In this document: positions 50,690 through 60,941 of the stretch, piece after piece
Layout: each line of letters begins with the position of its first letter
Position numbering within the stretch: the first letter of the stretch is position 1
DNA from: Macrosoma leucophasiata
Lineage: Eukaryota; Arthropoda; Insecta; Lepidoptera; Hedylidae
Assembly: GCA_036365455.1 (NCBI GenBank)
Contig: JAWQUS010000030.1
Span: forward strand, 15,148,001-15,212,000
DNA: 64,000 bases
Direction of reading: 5' to 3'
Notes under the pieces: generated by a model
What the model was told of the DNA's origin: nothing
Database searches by the model: none
The model's input: only the letters and a program-made list of their open reading frames with translations
Made by a program: the position numbers and the translations under genes

Positions 50690-51045
50690 ATCGGAGACGG
50701 TCACTAGTACGGACCGATAACTGACAAAGCACGAGTTCCGGTAAAGGGCCCCACCGTCGCCATGTTGCAATTAACTTTGTGCTACAACAGAGCCTAGCCG
50801 TTGGAGGGAGGTCGAATCAAGGCTCACTTACCATTTGATCGTTCTCGTGATAAGTTCTCCTCCAAGCTAGGAACTGTTTCTGTCGTTTCGGTCTGATATT
50901 GTGTTGTGGTTGTGTACAGTGACTTGTGAGTGTAATTAATTGTGTAATTCGTTGTTTCGTTGCTCGACTACCCACTTTATACGCCCACTATGTCGGACGA
51001 TAAAACTAATAATACGTCCTTGCCGATATATATATAGAATTGTGG
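50690..51045 (+). other. Leader-like GC-balanced segment with a short ORF
   Basis: Less AT-rich than its surroundings, ending with ATG at about 50990 and a 15-codon frame (MSDDKTNNTSLP...). It resembles the 5' leader and gag start of a retroelement cut off by later sequence; not identified. Confidence 0.25.
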
Positions 51046-51054
51046 TAAATCGCA

Positions 51055-51195
51055 TTTTTTTTATGTAATGGAAGTGGCAAACAAGGTTGCAGTTCACATT
51101 GATGTTAAGTGATGACTAAGGCCTGAGGCCTAAGGTGTTATGCCTCTGGTCCTGGCAATTACTGGAGCTGTACTACAGGAGCTGTACATTAAACT
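51055..51195 (-). repeat. Family A repeat, partial
   Basis: T-run and tail half present; the head is lost. Confidence 0.7.
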
Positions 51196-52155
51196 TGAAA
51201 TAATTAAACATTAAATTTGAAATATTCCATGGTATCATACTATGTGGAGATACTATATGGGTGTGGCGATGATTCCATTTTCTAGTTGATTATTTTTGCA
51301 GAAATCCATAGCGAAATGAGTTCCACAGACAGCTACGAGTCCATGATTTTAAATTAAGCTTAAGGAAAATAGGAATAAAATAAAATGGACTTACAGTCAT
51401 TATAATCAATTTATTAACAAAATTTAAAGTGGTTTACAATGTAAGTTTAGATTATTTAAAGTATAAAATAATCAATAAAAAAATATTATTTTCTGCAAAC
51501 GTCTTGCATTATTGAATTATTAATACATACTACTTAAAGTTATTGTCTAAAATTTCGTGGATGAAATCATAGATTTATTATCTACTTAAATCTATGGATG
51601 AAATACAACTTGTAACTTCACGCTCGGGTTAGCCTCTCAAGCAACGAGAAAATTATATACCCTTAGAAACTATATACCTACCCGGGCATAGTTTATTTAG
51701 TTTGATTGAAAATAATATATGTTAGTTCGTATTTAAAAAAAAACTCGATTCTTTAAGACATTCTCAATTAATAAAATTTTATTGTCACACTACTTCAACA
51801 CTACTGATAACGATATGATAGAAACAAACCTATTTTAAATTGCATAAATCAATGTAATTCAATGTAAGACTATTAGACATTACTAAAGTTAACATTAATT
51901 AATTTGTTTAAAATACTGACTTATAATTTTAGCAAGTTAATAAGCCAAAATACAACAAGAATATGTCTACAGTGATTCGACACAAAAATTACGATTCAAA
52001 CACTTGTTCACGTGAAATCTTTGGTCACTTCCTGGATGCCATAAGCTAGCACAACATCCAACTATGCAATTATTTACCATTGCTACAAACTAACGAATTA
52101 TAATCGAAAACACAACGAAAACATAAAAACTAAATAGTGAACATCCGCCATAATA
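51196..52155. other. AT-rich intergenic
   Basis: No recognised gene or element. Confidence 0.35.
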
Positions 52156-52587
52156 GACCGATCTAGAGCTGAGTCGATCGCGAGCGATAGAATCACTTTG
52201 ATTGAATCACGATCCAAACACAAGTGATCGGGTCGTGACGTACAAAAAAAGTCGATCATTTGGATCCTTTGGGTCATTGGGTACTTTGTTTCTCGTGAAC
52301 TCTATTATAATAGACATAAAGTACACTTCAGTTTGTTTACAGTTTCATCGATCATACTCCTCTGCACCATGTTATCTAATTGTAAAATGTATGCGCTACC
52401 AAAATTTTGTTTCATTTTGTCGTGTATGATACCGCGTATGACAAAACGAGACAAAGGTAAAAGCGATGCAGTTTATGGTGACAAAGAAAGGTCATGGTAC
52501 AGGCGTTGATCATATTTTATTTCTTTCTTTCACATGGTTCCACTTAAGTTTGTCACTTTCTAACGGAGAAGGATACTAAAACGAATT

Positions 52588-52640
52588 GTAATGTTCTGTT
52601 TCACTCTAATACGGGCGATTAAAGTGAAACAGAACATTAC
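52588..52640. other. Perfect 18-bp inverted repeat, 17-nt loop
   Basis: GTAATGTTCTGTTTCACT (52588-52605) and its exact complement (52623-52640); CGAA/TTCG extends it past a small bulge. Confidence 0.85.
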
Positions 52641-52699
52641 TTCGTTGTCCAATGGCGATCGCGAACCAATGGCAGCCAGCGCAGCGCGATGATCTTTTG

Positions 52700-52985
52700 C
52701 GATCGATATTTGTAAAATAGCGCCATCTAACATAAAATGATAGAGTCGTTGGAAAGACTAGAATGATAGTTGATGAAATCCTTCACACATCATTCATTAG
52801 ATGTCGTTAACAAATTCAAAATTAAAGACATCGAGCGCGAGGGCGATATTTATTTTGTAGAATAGCGCCATCTTACATAAAATATTGATCATAATAAAGT
52901 TGTTAGAAAGACTAGAATGATAATTGATGAAATACTTTACACAAAAACCCATTACATATCGTTTTGATGTTTATTAAATTCCGGA
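52700..52985. repeat. Diverged tandem duplication of about 145 bp
   Basis: Two units share atagcgccatct, gaaagactagaatgata and ttgatgaaat. Confidence 0.75.
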
Positions 52986-53719
52986 AATAAAATAAATGCT
53001 TCGAATGTTGTGTGTGTTTGGTTGATTCCACATTCTCTAAGTTTCCTACCACGTGAAGCATTTGGCCTGAAGACACATGCATAAAAACACTTTTATCATA
53101 CTATTATAGTTAACATAGTTATGAAGTGGATTAGGATTTTAAATTTTTAGCTAAATTGATCTAAAGTGCATGAACATTACAGCATTCATAATAATTATGT
53201 TCATTTCATGAACATAATTGAGAACATTTCATATTTTTAACCTACATGTTTTATTACATTATTCAAAAGTTAATCCAAAACTAGGGGACCCGTATTTAAC
53301 CATTTTTCGAAATTTTGTACTTTTAATTCATAATTTCTACTTTGAAAGTAAGTGTATTCTAAAAAGACGTTTGCGCCATTTGACGTCACACATAGGGTGG
53401 AATGGCGATAGAACCATTGCCTTGTGCCGTAACCCTTTAAAAAAAATTGTAGATGTCACTATCTTGTCGTTGTCAGCTATTTTAAAAATATCAGTACCAG
53501 TGTTCGATATATCGAAAAAAATATCGATATATCAATATAATTTTTAAAAAAATCTTTGACCCTGCATATCGTTGATTAATCTCTTCCTTGATCCAACTTC
53601 AAATAAAAAATATCAATATTATATCAACAGCCTAAGCGCTAAGTCGTTGTTGAAGACTTTAAAACTTGTTTTTTTTTAATAAATAAGTTCGTGGCAGCAT
53701 TTCATAGACTTAGTAGTAG

Positions 53720-54156
53720 TAGGGATGGCGATTCTTTCTGAAATCAATCAATGTTCGAATCGAAGTGTCCAAAATCCTTTGACAATTAAATCGACATTGA
53801 AAAAATCGATCTTCGATTATCGATCTATTTTTGATTTGGGATATGTAATACTTTTCAAGGAAAACAGACGACCAAAAAAAAGCAACTCAACAGTGTTCAA
53901 TGCTGGTATAATGCTTCCTATACTCACGTTTAAACGTTAAATCTTATGATCTGTATGTTTCATATGTCCCTATGTGAATTAACCAAAAAGATCGATCTTC
54001 GATTTTCCAGGGTATAGTATCGATTCACTAGATCAATCCGGTACTGTGGATCGATTTAAATAAATTATTATAATTATTTAAATAAGAACCGTATTTTTGG
54101 TTTCTAAAGATCGCTTTTCCGATTAATCGATCTCAGGTCTCGGATCACCATCCCTA
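53720..54156. mobile_element. MITE with TAGGGATGGCGAT ends
   Basis: Ends TAGGGATGGCGAT and ATCACCATCCCTA; the interior has many ATCGAT motifs. No convincing target duplication. Nested in the 3.0-kb hAT-like element. Confidence 0.6.
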
Positions 54157-54589
54157 CTTCCTAGTTTTATACTTTGACATTGACGTATCCGTATCAATTT
54201 GACACATCTTGTCACAGAGTATGTAACAATAATGTTTTCATCTAAAGATAAGCAATGGTAACTACTTCATTCCACCATATAAGTGACGTCATCACATGTT
54301 TTTCCGTTTTATTTTTTTTCACAGAAATTAAGATATCAAAAAATACAAAAAATATGTATTTGAACTCAGAAAAGAAAAACTTAGAAACGGTATTTTTCTT
54401 TTAGGGTCGTGTCTGAAATGTTGTCAATTTATTTTGATTGCTCGGGATGCTTGTATAACTCCGTAAAGAAAATTAAACCTATTACCTCCCACTCCGCTTA
54501 CCATGTACCTATGTATTGCGAGCAGAATACCTACGTGAACTAGAATTTTGCATACATACAAATAAAAATAAACTGTAAAAAAAAATATC

Positions 54590-54640
54590 TGGGCTAATTG
54601 AGAACCACCTCCTTTTTTTGGAGTCGGTTGAAAAATGAAA
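54590..54640. repeat. Short dispersed repeat (cctcctttttttgg type)
   Basis: ctaattgagaaccacctcct then agtcggttgaaaaa; related sequence at 60588-60640. Element type unknown. Confidence 0.5.
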
Positions 54641-54689
54641 CAATTTATATATATATACAACATTCGTTGTGTCAAGAAACAGACAAATG

Positions 54690-54745
54690 GCATAATAGTG
54701 TGACCGGTAGGCTCGGGTTCAAATCCCAGCAAGTAATCTAAACAC
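54690..54745 (+). repeat. Possible SINE B-box remnant
   Basis: ctcgggttcaaatcccagc resembles a pol III B box, followed by a T-rich stretch. No A box at proper spacing. Confidence 0.3.
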
Positions 54746-55169
54746 ATTTTTTTTATATATTCGTTTTTATAAATCGTCAATTTGTAAGTGTTGTTTATTC
54801 TATATCATTCGCATTGCATTCTATGCAATAGCTTTACCGGTGCAGTTCCTGAATGCCGATTTTTTTCCCTATAAATTAATCCTATTTACCAATAGTTTCA
54901 GAAAGAAATTATAGTGAATTAATTGAATTGTATTAAAATGAAAAATAGCCAGCGACATAATGTGTGGATCGCGGTCTCGAGTCTTGAATCCTTATCAGAT
55001 GGGTCTCGAATCACGAGAATCATGAGCTACAGTATACGTTTGAGCGAAATCGAGTCGCGACCCAAGTGACCCAAACGATCGAGTCATTTAGACTCGATCA
55101 CCTTGTCAATGGGTCGCGATCGACCCGAATCCCGACGAAGGAGTGATCGACTCAGGTCTAGACCGATCT

Positions 55170-56470
55170 GGTTTTGACATTACTGATAATATATATATAT
55201 TTTTAATAAATAGTTTATTCATGACCATAGATACAGAGTCTTTCAGTCGCATACATATTAAATTTCACATTTCTTTAAATTAATGAATATCCACATGGAA
55301 GATGACGATGATTAAATGCTTCCAAGAGGAATATGATAAGATGGCTCCAGTAACACGATGGGGACTTTACCAGGAGTTTTTACGAATTTTGAAGGCAATA
55401 CGAAAAATCACTTTTCACTTCATAATATCACTTTCTTACTCTCGTGAACGTTGTCGAATGCTTTATAATAAAAATCCCACCATTTTTACACATAAATACG
55501 CGACTATACACAAACTTCGAAAATAATATAACGCAGCGACACAGCTCTTTTCCGCGTTCCCGCCAAAACTCCCATTACTGATAAGCAGATTCAATGTTGC
55601 CGTACTATGTATTTCCGTACAGTCCGTAGAAGTCGGTATATAATTTCAACTGATACACTAACTCAAAATAGTCAATGTGAGATATATTATTAATAATTAT
55701 TAAAACAGTTATGTTGCTATGCAATGCAAAATGGCAGGTGCCCTGCCAACAAGCCTACACCACGCCGAGCACATGGAATCAGTACTCATAAAATCGAAAG
55801 ATCAGTACTTAGTACCTATGTATAAAGTACTCTGTCTGTGCTTAGGTATTTACCCCTTCTCCAGTCTTTCCCGCGGGGTTATAAAGTTACTTATTACAGA
55901 TTATTACTGGTTGGAAATACCAGGATGAGTGGAACTGAAAATACCTGTCATATCTCTATTGTGACAAAATCACTTTACAATTTACCTACGTGTAGTATGT
56001 AAGTAAGCACGAATAGTTTAGAACTTGTTTAGATGTATTTTACGATTGTTTATAACAAAATTTAAGGTGAAAATGCCTAAATATTATAGATTTAGAGCAA
56101 CAACACCTACCCGAAGGTCAAAAAGACATAATAATATTAATAAAGTGAGAGACAGAGAGATTGAACAGTAAGTTGTCTTATTTCCGTTAGTATTTGTATA
56201 CACTTTGAATTAATAAATACACATACTCTTTTTCTCTAGTAGTTATGTATTTTTAAATTAATGATTATCTGGAAGTAGGTACCTAATCGCAGTTTAGCGA
56301 TAAACCAGTTAGTTTGTAACTGCTATTTCAACATTTGCAACCCCTTTTATAAAGGCAATTGGGAGTTTTCGGAGTACCTACCTACTTCACAATAGTTTAG
56401 AGATAGAGTTAATTGTAGTTTCAAATGTCGGTAAGAGTTTGATGTTAGAGCCAAAGAAAATATAACCACT
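55170..56470. other. Intergenic, one candidate short exon
   Basis: AT-rich. Apart from the ATG-to-donor segment at 56073-56167, no feature is supported. Confidence 0.35.
56073..56167 (+). CDS. Candidate first coding exon, unidentified
   Basis: gtgaaaATG opens a 31-codon basic frame (MPKYYRFRATTPTRRSKRHN onward) that ends exactly at CA|GTAAGT, a strong donor. I recognise no family. No following exon with a matching phase was found, so this may be chance or part of a decayed transposon gene. Confidence 0.2.
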
Positions 56471-56477
56471 ACGTTGT

Positions 56478-56577
56478 TAGAGCTCCTGTGATGGATCTCG
56501 AGGGCGTAGGCATCTCGTATAATCTAATCAAGTTACCGCTATACCTATTATGGTAGCGTTCAGCGCAGTCGTGCTTT
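56478..56577 (+). repeat. Family A repeat fragment, decayed
   Basis: agagctcctgtgatggatct and atggtagcgttcagcg correspond to the head. Confidence 0.5.
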
Positions 56578-56990
56578 GCTTCTAGATCTTCTACAGCACA
56601 ATCTCGAATCAATTCTTCGCCGTTGCTATCATATGCGGTACCAGAAAGGCCAAAAAAAAATTAAATACATAAAACAGGTTAAATAGGACAACAGAATTGA
56701 GTTAGGCAGTCGGGTCGCTGGTTGGCCCGCCAAGGCGATCGTAGGTATTCATGTATGAATTTGTTTTAAAATACCTAGAATGCAGAGTACGAAAGGCTTC
56801 TGTAGCCTAAATCTCATAATATGACAATGGTTCGTTTCGCTACCTTGCTTTAAATATCATTTCATGAAATATAAAATATACAACGTACAACGCACATCCT
56901 CAAACACCCCAATTAGATAATTGAGTTATAATCATAATACACGATCCGAAATTACATGTTTATTTGTCCTCAATTTGTATATCCTACTTA

Positions 56991-57309
56991 GGTTGCCTGT
57001 CCAATGAGGCGACGCGAGGCGGCGGAGCGAGCGAGCGAGCTAATATTAACCAAATGGATTGCATAAAATCTTCGCTCAGCTCCAGTAGACATGGATTTGC
57101 GAGCTGGTTTTAAAAATCATACTTTTTCGGAACGGCGCGTGCGGTGCGAGGCGGCGGAGCGAGCTGGTGGGACCACTGAACAGATCGTCTACCGCGCCGC
57201 CCTCCGCTATGACTCGTCGCGTAAACTCGCACAGTCCGCAAGTTCGCTCCGCTTGGGTACTCGCTGGCTCCGCACCGCTGTCTTGTTCCGCTTCAGTGGA
57301 CAGGCAGCC
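56991..57309. mobile_element. Harbinger-like MITE, 319 bp, GC-rich
   Basis: Ends GGTTGCCTGTCCAATGAGGCG and the near-complement closing gtggacaggcagcc, with TTA at 56988-56990 and 57310-57312. The interior is rich in gcggagcgagc motifs. Open frames across it are by-products of composition. Confidence 0.8.
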
Positions 57310-57435
57310 TTACACTACATACCTACGGCCGCACATAAAATACAAACATACAAAACGGGGAAAAACGCGGAAGACGTCTCGGAGCACAGCTAGTAGTAGG
57401 TACCTATATAAGTCAGAATTGCGCTGTGTTGCACG

Positions 57436-57560
57436 GCCTTTGATAAGCATACAGTGCACATTGATGGTTGGTACTTAAGTGAATACTGTAGCATAATAAT
57501 ACTAGATGCGTTGCCACTCCTGACGTCCAAGTGATTGTGCCTCTGTGCTCGATATTACCA
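57436..57560 (-). repeat. Family A repeat fragment
   Basis: cagtgcacattgatggt, gatgcgttgccactcctgac and gtgcctctgtgct match the tail half. Confidence 0.6.
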
Positions 57561-58194
57561 AAATTAGATCCCAGGTAGACTAACCCATAAACTACATCTA
57601 CATTAATTATATTGCAGAAACAATTTGCAGAAATTTGAATTAGAAAGAGGCTGGTTAGACTTTACACTGGCGTGTAGTCCCGCACCATCTTGGTACTTGC
57701 GTCGAATTTCTTGGCGAGAGAGTCCATCGTTGATGGGAATACCCCTTATACCCCGTCAACTGGCTATCTGGCTCCGAGCCTCGATGCAGCAGACACCACG
57801 TTTCCATGTACAAGAAGCAAAGTCTCAAGATATGGTATGACATCGTGAAATGTCTAAAAGAATTTGTCTAAATTGGCGTTGAAATAAATACTGAAAGTTT
57901 TTGTGCCATTTAAGTTTTTTTCCTTACTATATTGACTGGGCTTCGCTTCCACTCCTAGGTAAAGGAGTTACCCCCTTATTCATAAACGTATTTTAGCTAA
58001 AGTGTTGCTAATCTCTCCTTTGTCTTTTTCTATCCTGCACATTTGACCATGCAACTGACAGAGACAAAGCATTCTATAGCTAAAACGTATCTAATGTACG
58101 TTTATAAATAAGGGGGTTACTATATAAAAAAGCCCTACCAACGAGGGGAGGCAGTTTATTTTATCTAGGAAGAGGGTATTCTTAGCCTGGGTTG

Positions 58195-58331
58195 CACCAA
58201 GATATTTGTTAAAGTTAAAGTTAGTGTAACATTTCAAATCCTTCTCTAACTTAAAGAAATCTGTTAAAGTTAGAGAAGGTTAAATGTTACAATAACATTA
58301 ACTTTAAGAAATATCTTAGCGCAACCCAGGC
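58195..58331. mobile_element. Palindromic MITE, best copy, TTA target duplication
   Basis: Nearly complete palindrome: gcctgggttgcaccaagata against its complement ending gcgcaacccaggc. TTA at 58192-58194 and 58332-58334. Confidence 0.85.
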
Positions 58332-58335
58332 TTAG

Positions 58336-59610
58336 TGTGGCCTAATAAAACAACAGTTTATTTAAAAACAAACAATATATTTCATAAAAACAAATTTACA
58401 AACTAATACGCAGTTATTTATCATATAATTTAAGTAACTCATTGGTGTCTAGTCTATCGTTTCTACATTACATTTGGATGGTTAAAGCAGAATTTACTGA
58501 ACTATATACCTATATAGTATGTATAAAATGCTATTTCAATGTAAAACGAGGGAACACGATGTTTCTAGTGTGCCAGTATTATATTACTTGTTCATTTATT
58601 AGGTATCTAATAACATTAATTGGTAGAAACATTTTAGCAAATGTACTTAAACATTCTATAATTATCACGAACTATGGCTTCAGTCAATGTCAATACATTA
58701 CATTTTTTTTTGTGATTCTAAAGTATATCAACATTCTGTGTTTGTTCTACATTTTTTTGTTGTTTATTTATAATTGGAACCACTATTTTAGTGAAACACG
58801 GTTTTCAAAATTGAAGTCACTGATTGTAGTGTTATTTTTTAATAATTGCACCGGCGGCAACTTTAAGATAAATGTGATAACAGCCTATAAGTATATTAGA
58901 AAGTAATACAAAATAGTACTTATGAAACGATACAAGTTTTTTTTTTATTAAGACGTAAAGAAATATAGAAATAGGTAACATAGTTACAATTAGTAGCTAA
59001 CTTTTCTCTTAAATGTTAGTAATTGTCCTTTTCGTGGTAGGTATGCCTTAGAAATATGATAGGTATAGCTTAAAAAACATTTATATTTTAATCTTTGATA
59101 TTTTTCTTATAATGCTTGTTATTAGGCCCTGAAATGCGGGTTTTATACAATGTTAATCACATTATCACATTTAAAAAGATATTGGGCAGGACAAATCGAT
59201 AGAGTGCTCATAAACTAAAATTTACGGATTTAATACATACCGCGGCTGATGGATATTCGATATTTTTTTTAAGTGGAGCTTATTTCCAGTGATGAACGCG
59301 ATTGGTTGATCTATTCACGATTTTTACTCTGTAGATAACAGTGAGTACATTAACATTGTTACATACAGGTATAATATACATATAACTTCGGCGCCATACA
59401 TGCTTTACGCATACAGAAATGTAGCTATTATGTATTGGACATATTATGTGAGTATGTAATTTGTATGATACATTTATTGTTATTTAACAGCAGAATATTA
59501 TTTAATGCGAAATAACTAACTAGTCTATCTACAAAGCTATTTACATTGTATAAAGATAATAAGTACGCGCTTTTCATTATTAAAAAATGTTATGGAGGTC
59601 CCATTTTGTA
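58336..59610. other. AT-rich intergenic
   Basis: No supported gene; a long AT-rich open frame near 58442-58906 lacks an ATG and any domain. Confidence 0.4.
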
Positions 59611-59614
59611 GGTG

Positions 59615-59918
59615 CATAGAGCAACACGGGACACCGGCCGCGGCGGACCGGAGGAGAGTAGCCATATGCAGACTTTGCTCTCTGTCAAAGTACAAGCCCA
59701 AGTAGGCCTATGCCTGTCGCCTAGAAGTTTAAATATGTGTGTGAAATTGTTTATATATTTTGTTAAAGATAAGGCGTGAGATTTTTGTAGTGTGTGTGTG
59801 TGAGTGTCACACGCATTTTACCCCGCAAAAAATGACAGACTGTTTTGCATCGGCAATAAACGCTATGGCTATTCCCCTCCGGTCCGCCGCGGCGGCTGGT
59901 GGCCCGCGTTGCTCTATG
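59615..59918. mobile_element. MITE with GC-rich inverted ends (copy 2)
   Basis: 304 bp, the same family as 17205-17510. Flanks tgtaggtg and tgtaggtc form an 8-bp duplication with one mismatch. Confidence 0.82.
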
Positions 59919-60221
59919 TGTAGGTCCGTAACTAAACTTGTATTAATAAAATAATGTTGTTCGACTTTATTTAACCTTATGACATCTTAATCTACAAGGT
60001 TAGGCCAATTACTTAGATCCTTAATAGACTAATAAGTATTGTTGTTCATTAGTCTGCACAGACAGTTTTGTTAAAGATGTAACATTTTTATTGAAGAGAT
60101 TCTGTTCAATATAACAGGTTTTTATCACGAATAACATTTGTTCAGACCTAGTTATCACAAAAATAATGTATCACTTACTAAAAATCCTAAAAAAATCAAA
60201 TCTATACTGTACAAAAATATT

Positions 60222-60393
60222 TTTTAAAGAAAAATGGAAAGAAAAATTTGACTTCAGGCGAGACTCGAAACTCGCGGCCTACTGGGAATCTAGTCCAGCC
60301 GCTCTTCCAATTGAGCTACTGAAGTCCTGCCCGATTTGTCAAATCTTTCCTTCACATTTATTGCATTGCTTTATGGTAGCAGTAGCGCCATAA
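60222..60393 (-). repeat. tRNA(Tyr)-derived SINE, third copy
   Basis: tRNA-like part 60250-60325 on the minus strand. The sequence cacaagcatgtgttaatgcg that follows copy 1 downstream appears here on the plus strand next to the head end, so the SINE is inverted relative to that flank. Confidence 0.75.
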
Positions 60394-60587
60394 AATATTT
60401 CACAAGCATGTGTTAATGCGAAATAATATAAAACAATTGTACAAAAATATATTACTAAGAGTACCTAAATAAAAAAGTAAACCATAAGCACTATCGACTA
60501 GTGATATTAATCATGCAAAATAACGATAAAAATATATAAAGTGGAGATTTAATTCGAGATGTTTTTTCACTTTAACTTATCATAAAA

Positions 60588-60640
60588 AAAAAATATACCG
60601 GCCGAATTGAGAATCTCCTCCTTTTTTAATTCGGTAAATA
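60588..60640. repeat. Short dispersed repeat (cctcctttttt type)
   Basis: ccgaattgagaatctcctcc then aattcggtaaat; relative of 54590-54640. Confidence 0.5.
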
Positions 60641-60713
60641 AAATACATTGTGATGGTTGATTTCATTAAGATGAACCTACACATTACATAATATGATTAC
60701 TTACAGTAACCGG

Positions 60714-60941
60714 CAAGTAACATTGCACATCGAGCCTAAGAAAGAGACAATCGGTTAGTTTCGACTTTGTAGAGCGTTATCTCTGCTGCACACTGTTTAC
60801 GTAAGCACCGGTAGGAATTGGTCAAAACTTGATCAAAATGGTCGACAAACGGCACATAGGTAAGGTGCGAAAGAGATAATGCTCTACAGACCCGAAATGA
60901 GCCAAAGTCTCTTTCCTTACATCGATGTGTAACGTTTCTTG
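60714..60941. mobile_element. Fold-back MITE (family C), best copy
   Basis: Outer arms caagtaacattgcacatcga / atcgatgtgtaacgtttcttg and inner arms tgtagagcgttatctct / agagataatgctctaca. 228 bp. Confidence 0.82.

Larger units (their letters stand above)
52164..55160. mobile_element. hAT-like non-autonomous element, 3.0 kb
   Basis: Ends TAGAGCTGAGTCGATC and GATCGACTCAGGTCTA; perfect 8-bp duplication gaccgatc at 52156-52163 and 55161-55168. Subterminal gatcgggtcg / cgacccga and gggtcattggg / caagtgaccc repeats lie near both ends. No transposase frame. It contains a nested MITE, a tandem duplication and a perfect hairpin. Confidence 0.88.

Noticed and set aside
57091..57393. 100-codon frame with basic composition
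   Set aside because: Lies across a GC-rich Harbinger-like MITE and its right end; composition-driven.
58442..58906. 155-codon hydrophobic frame resembling a membrane protein
   Set aside because: No ATG at the start, extreme AT-rich composition, no recognised family; chance open frame.
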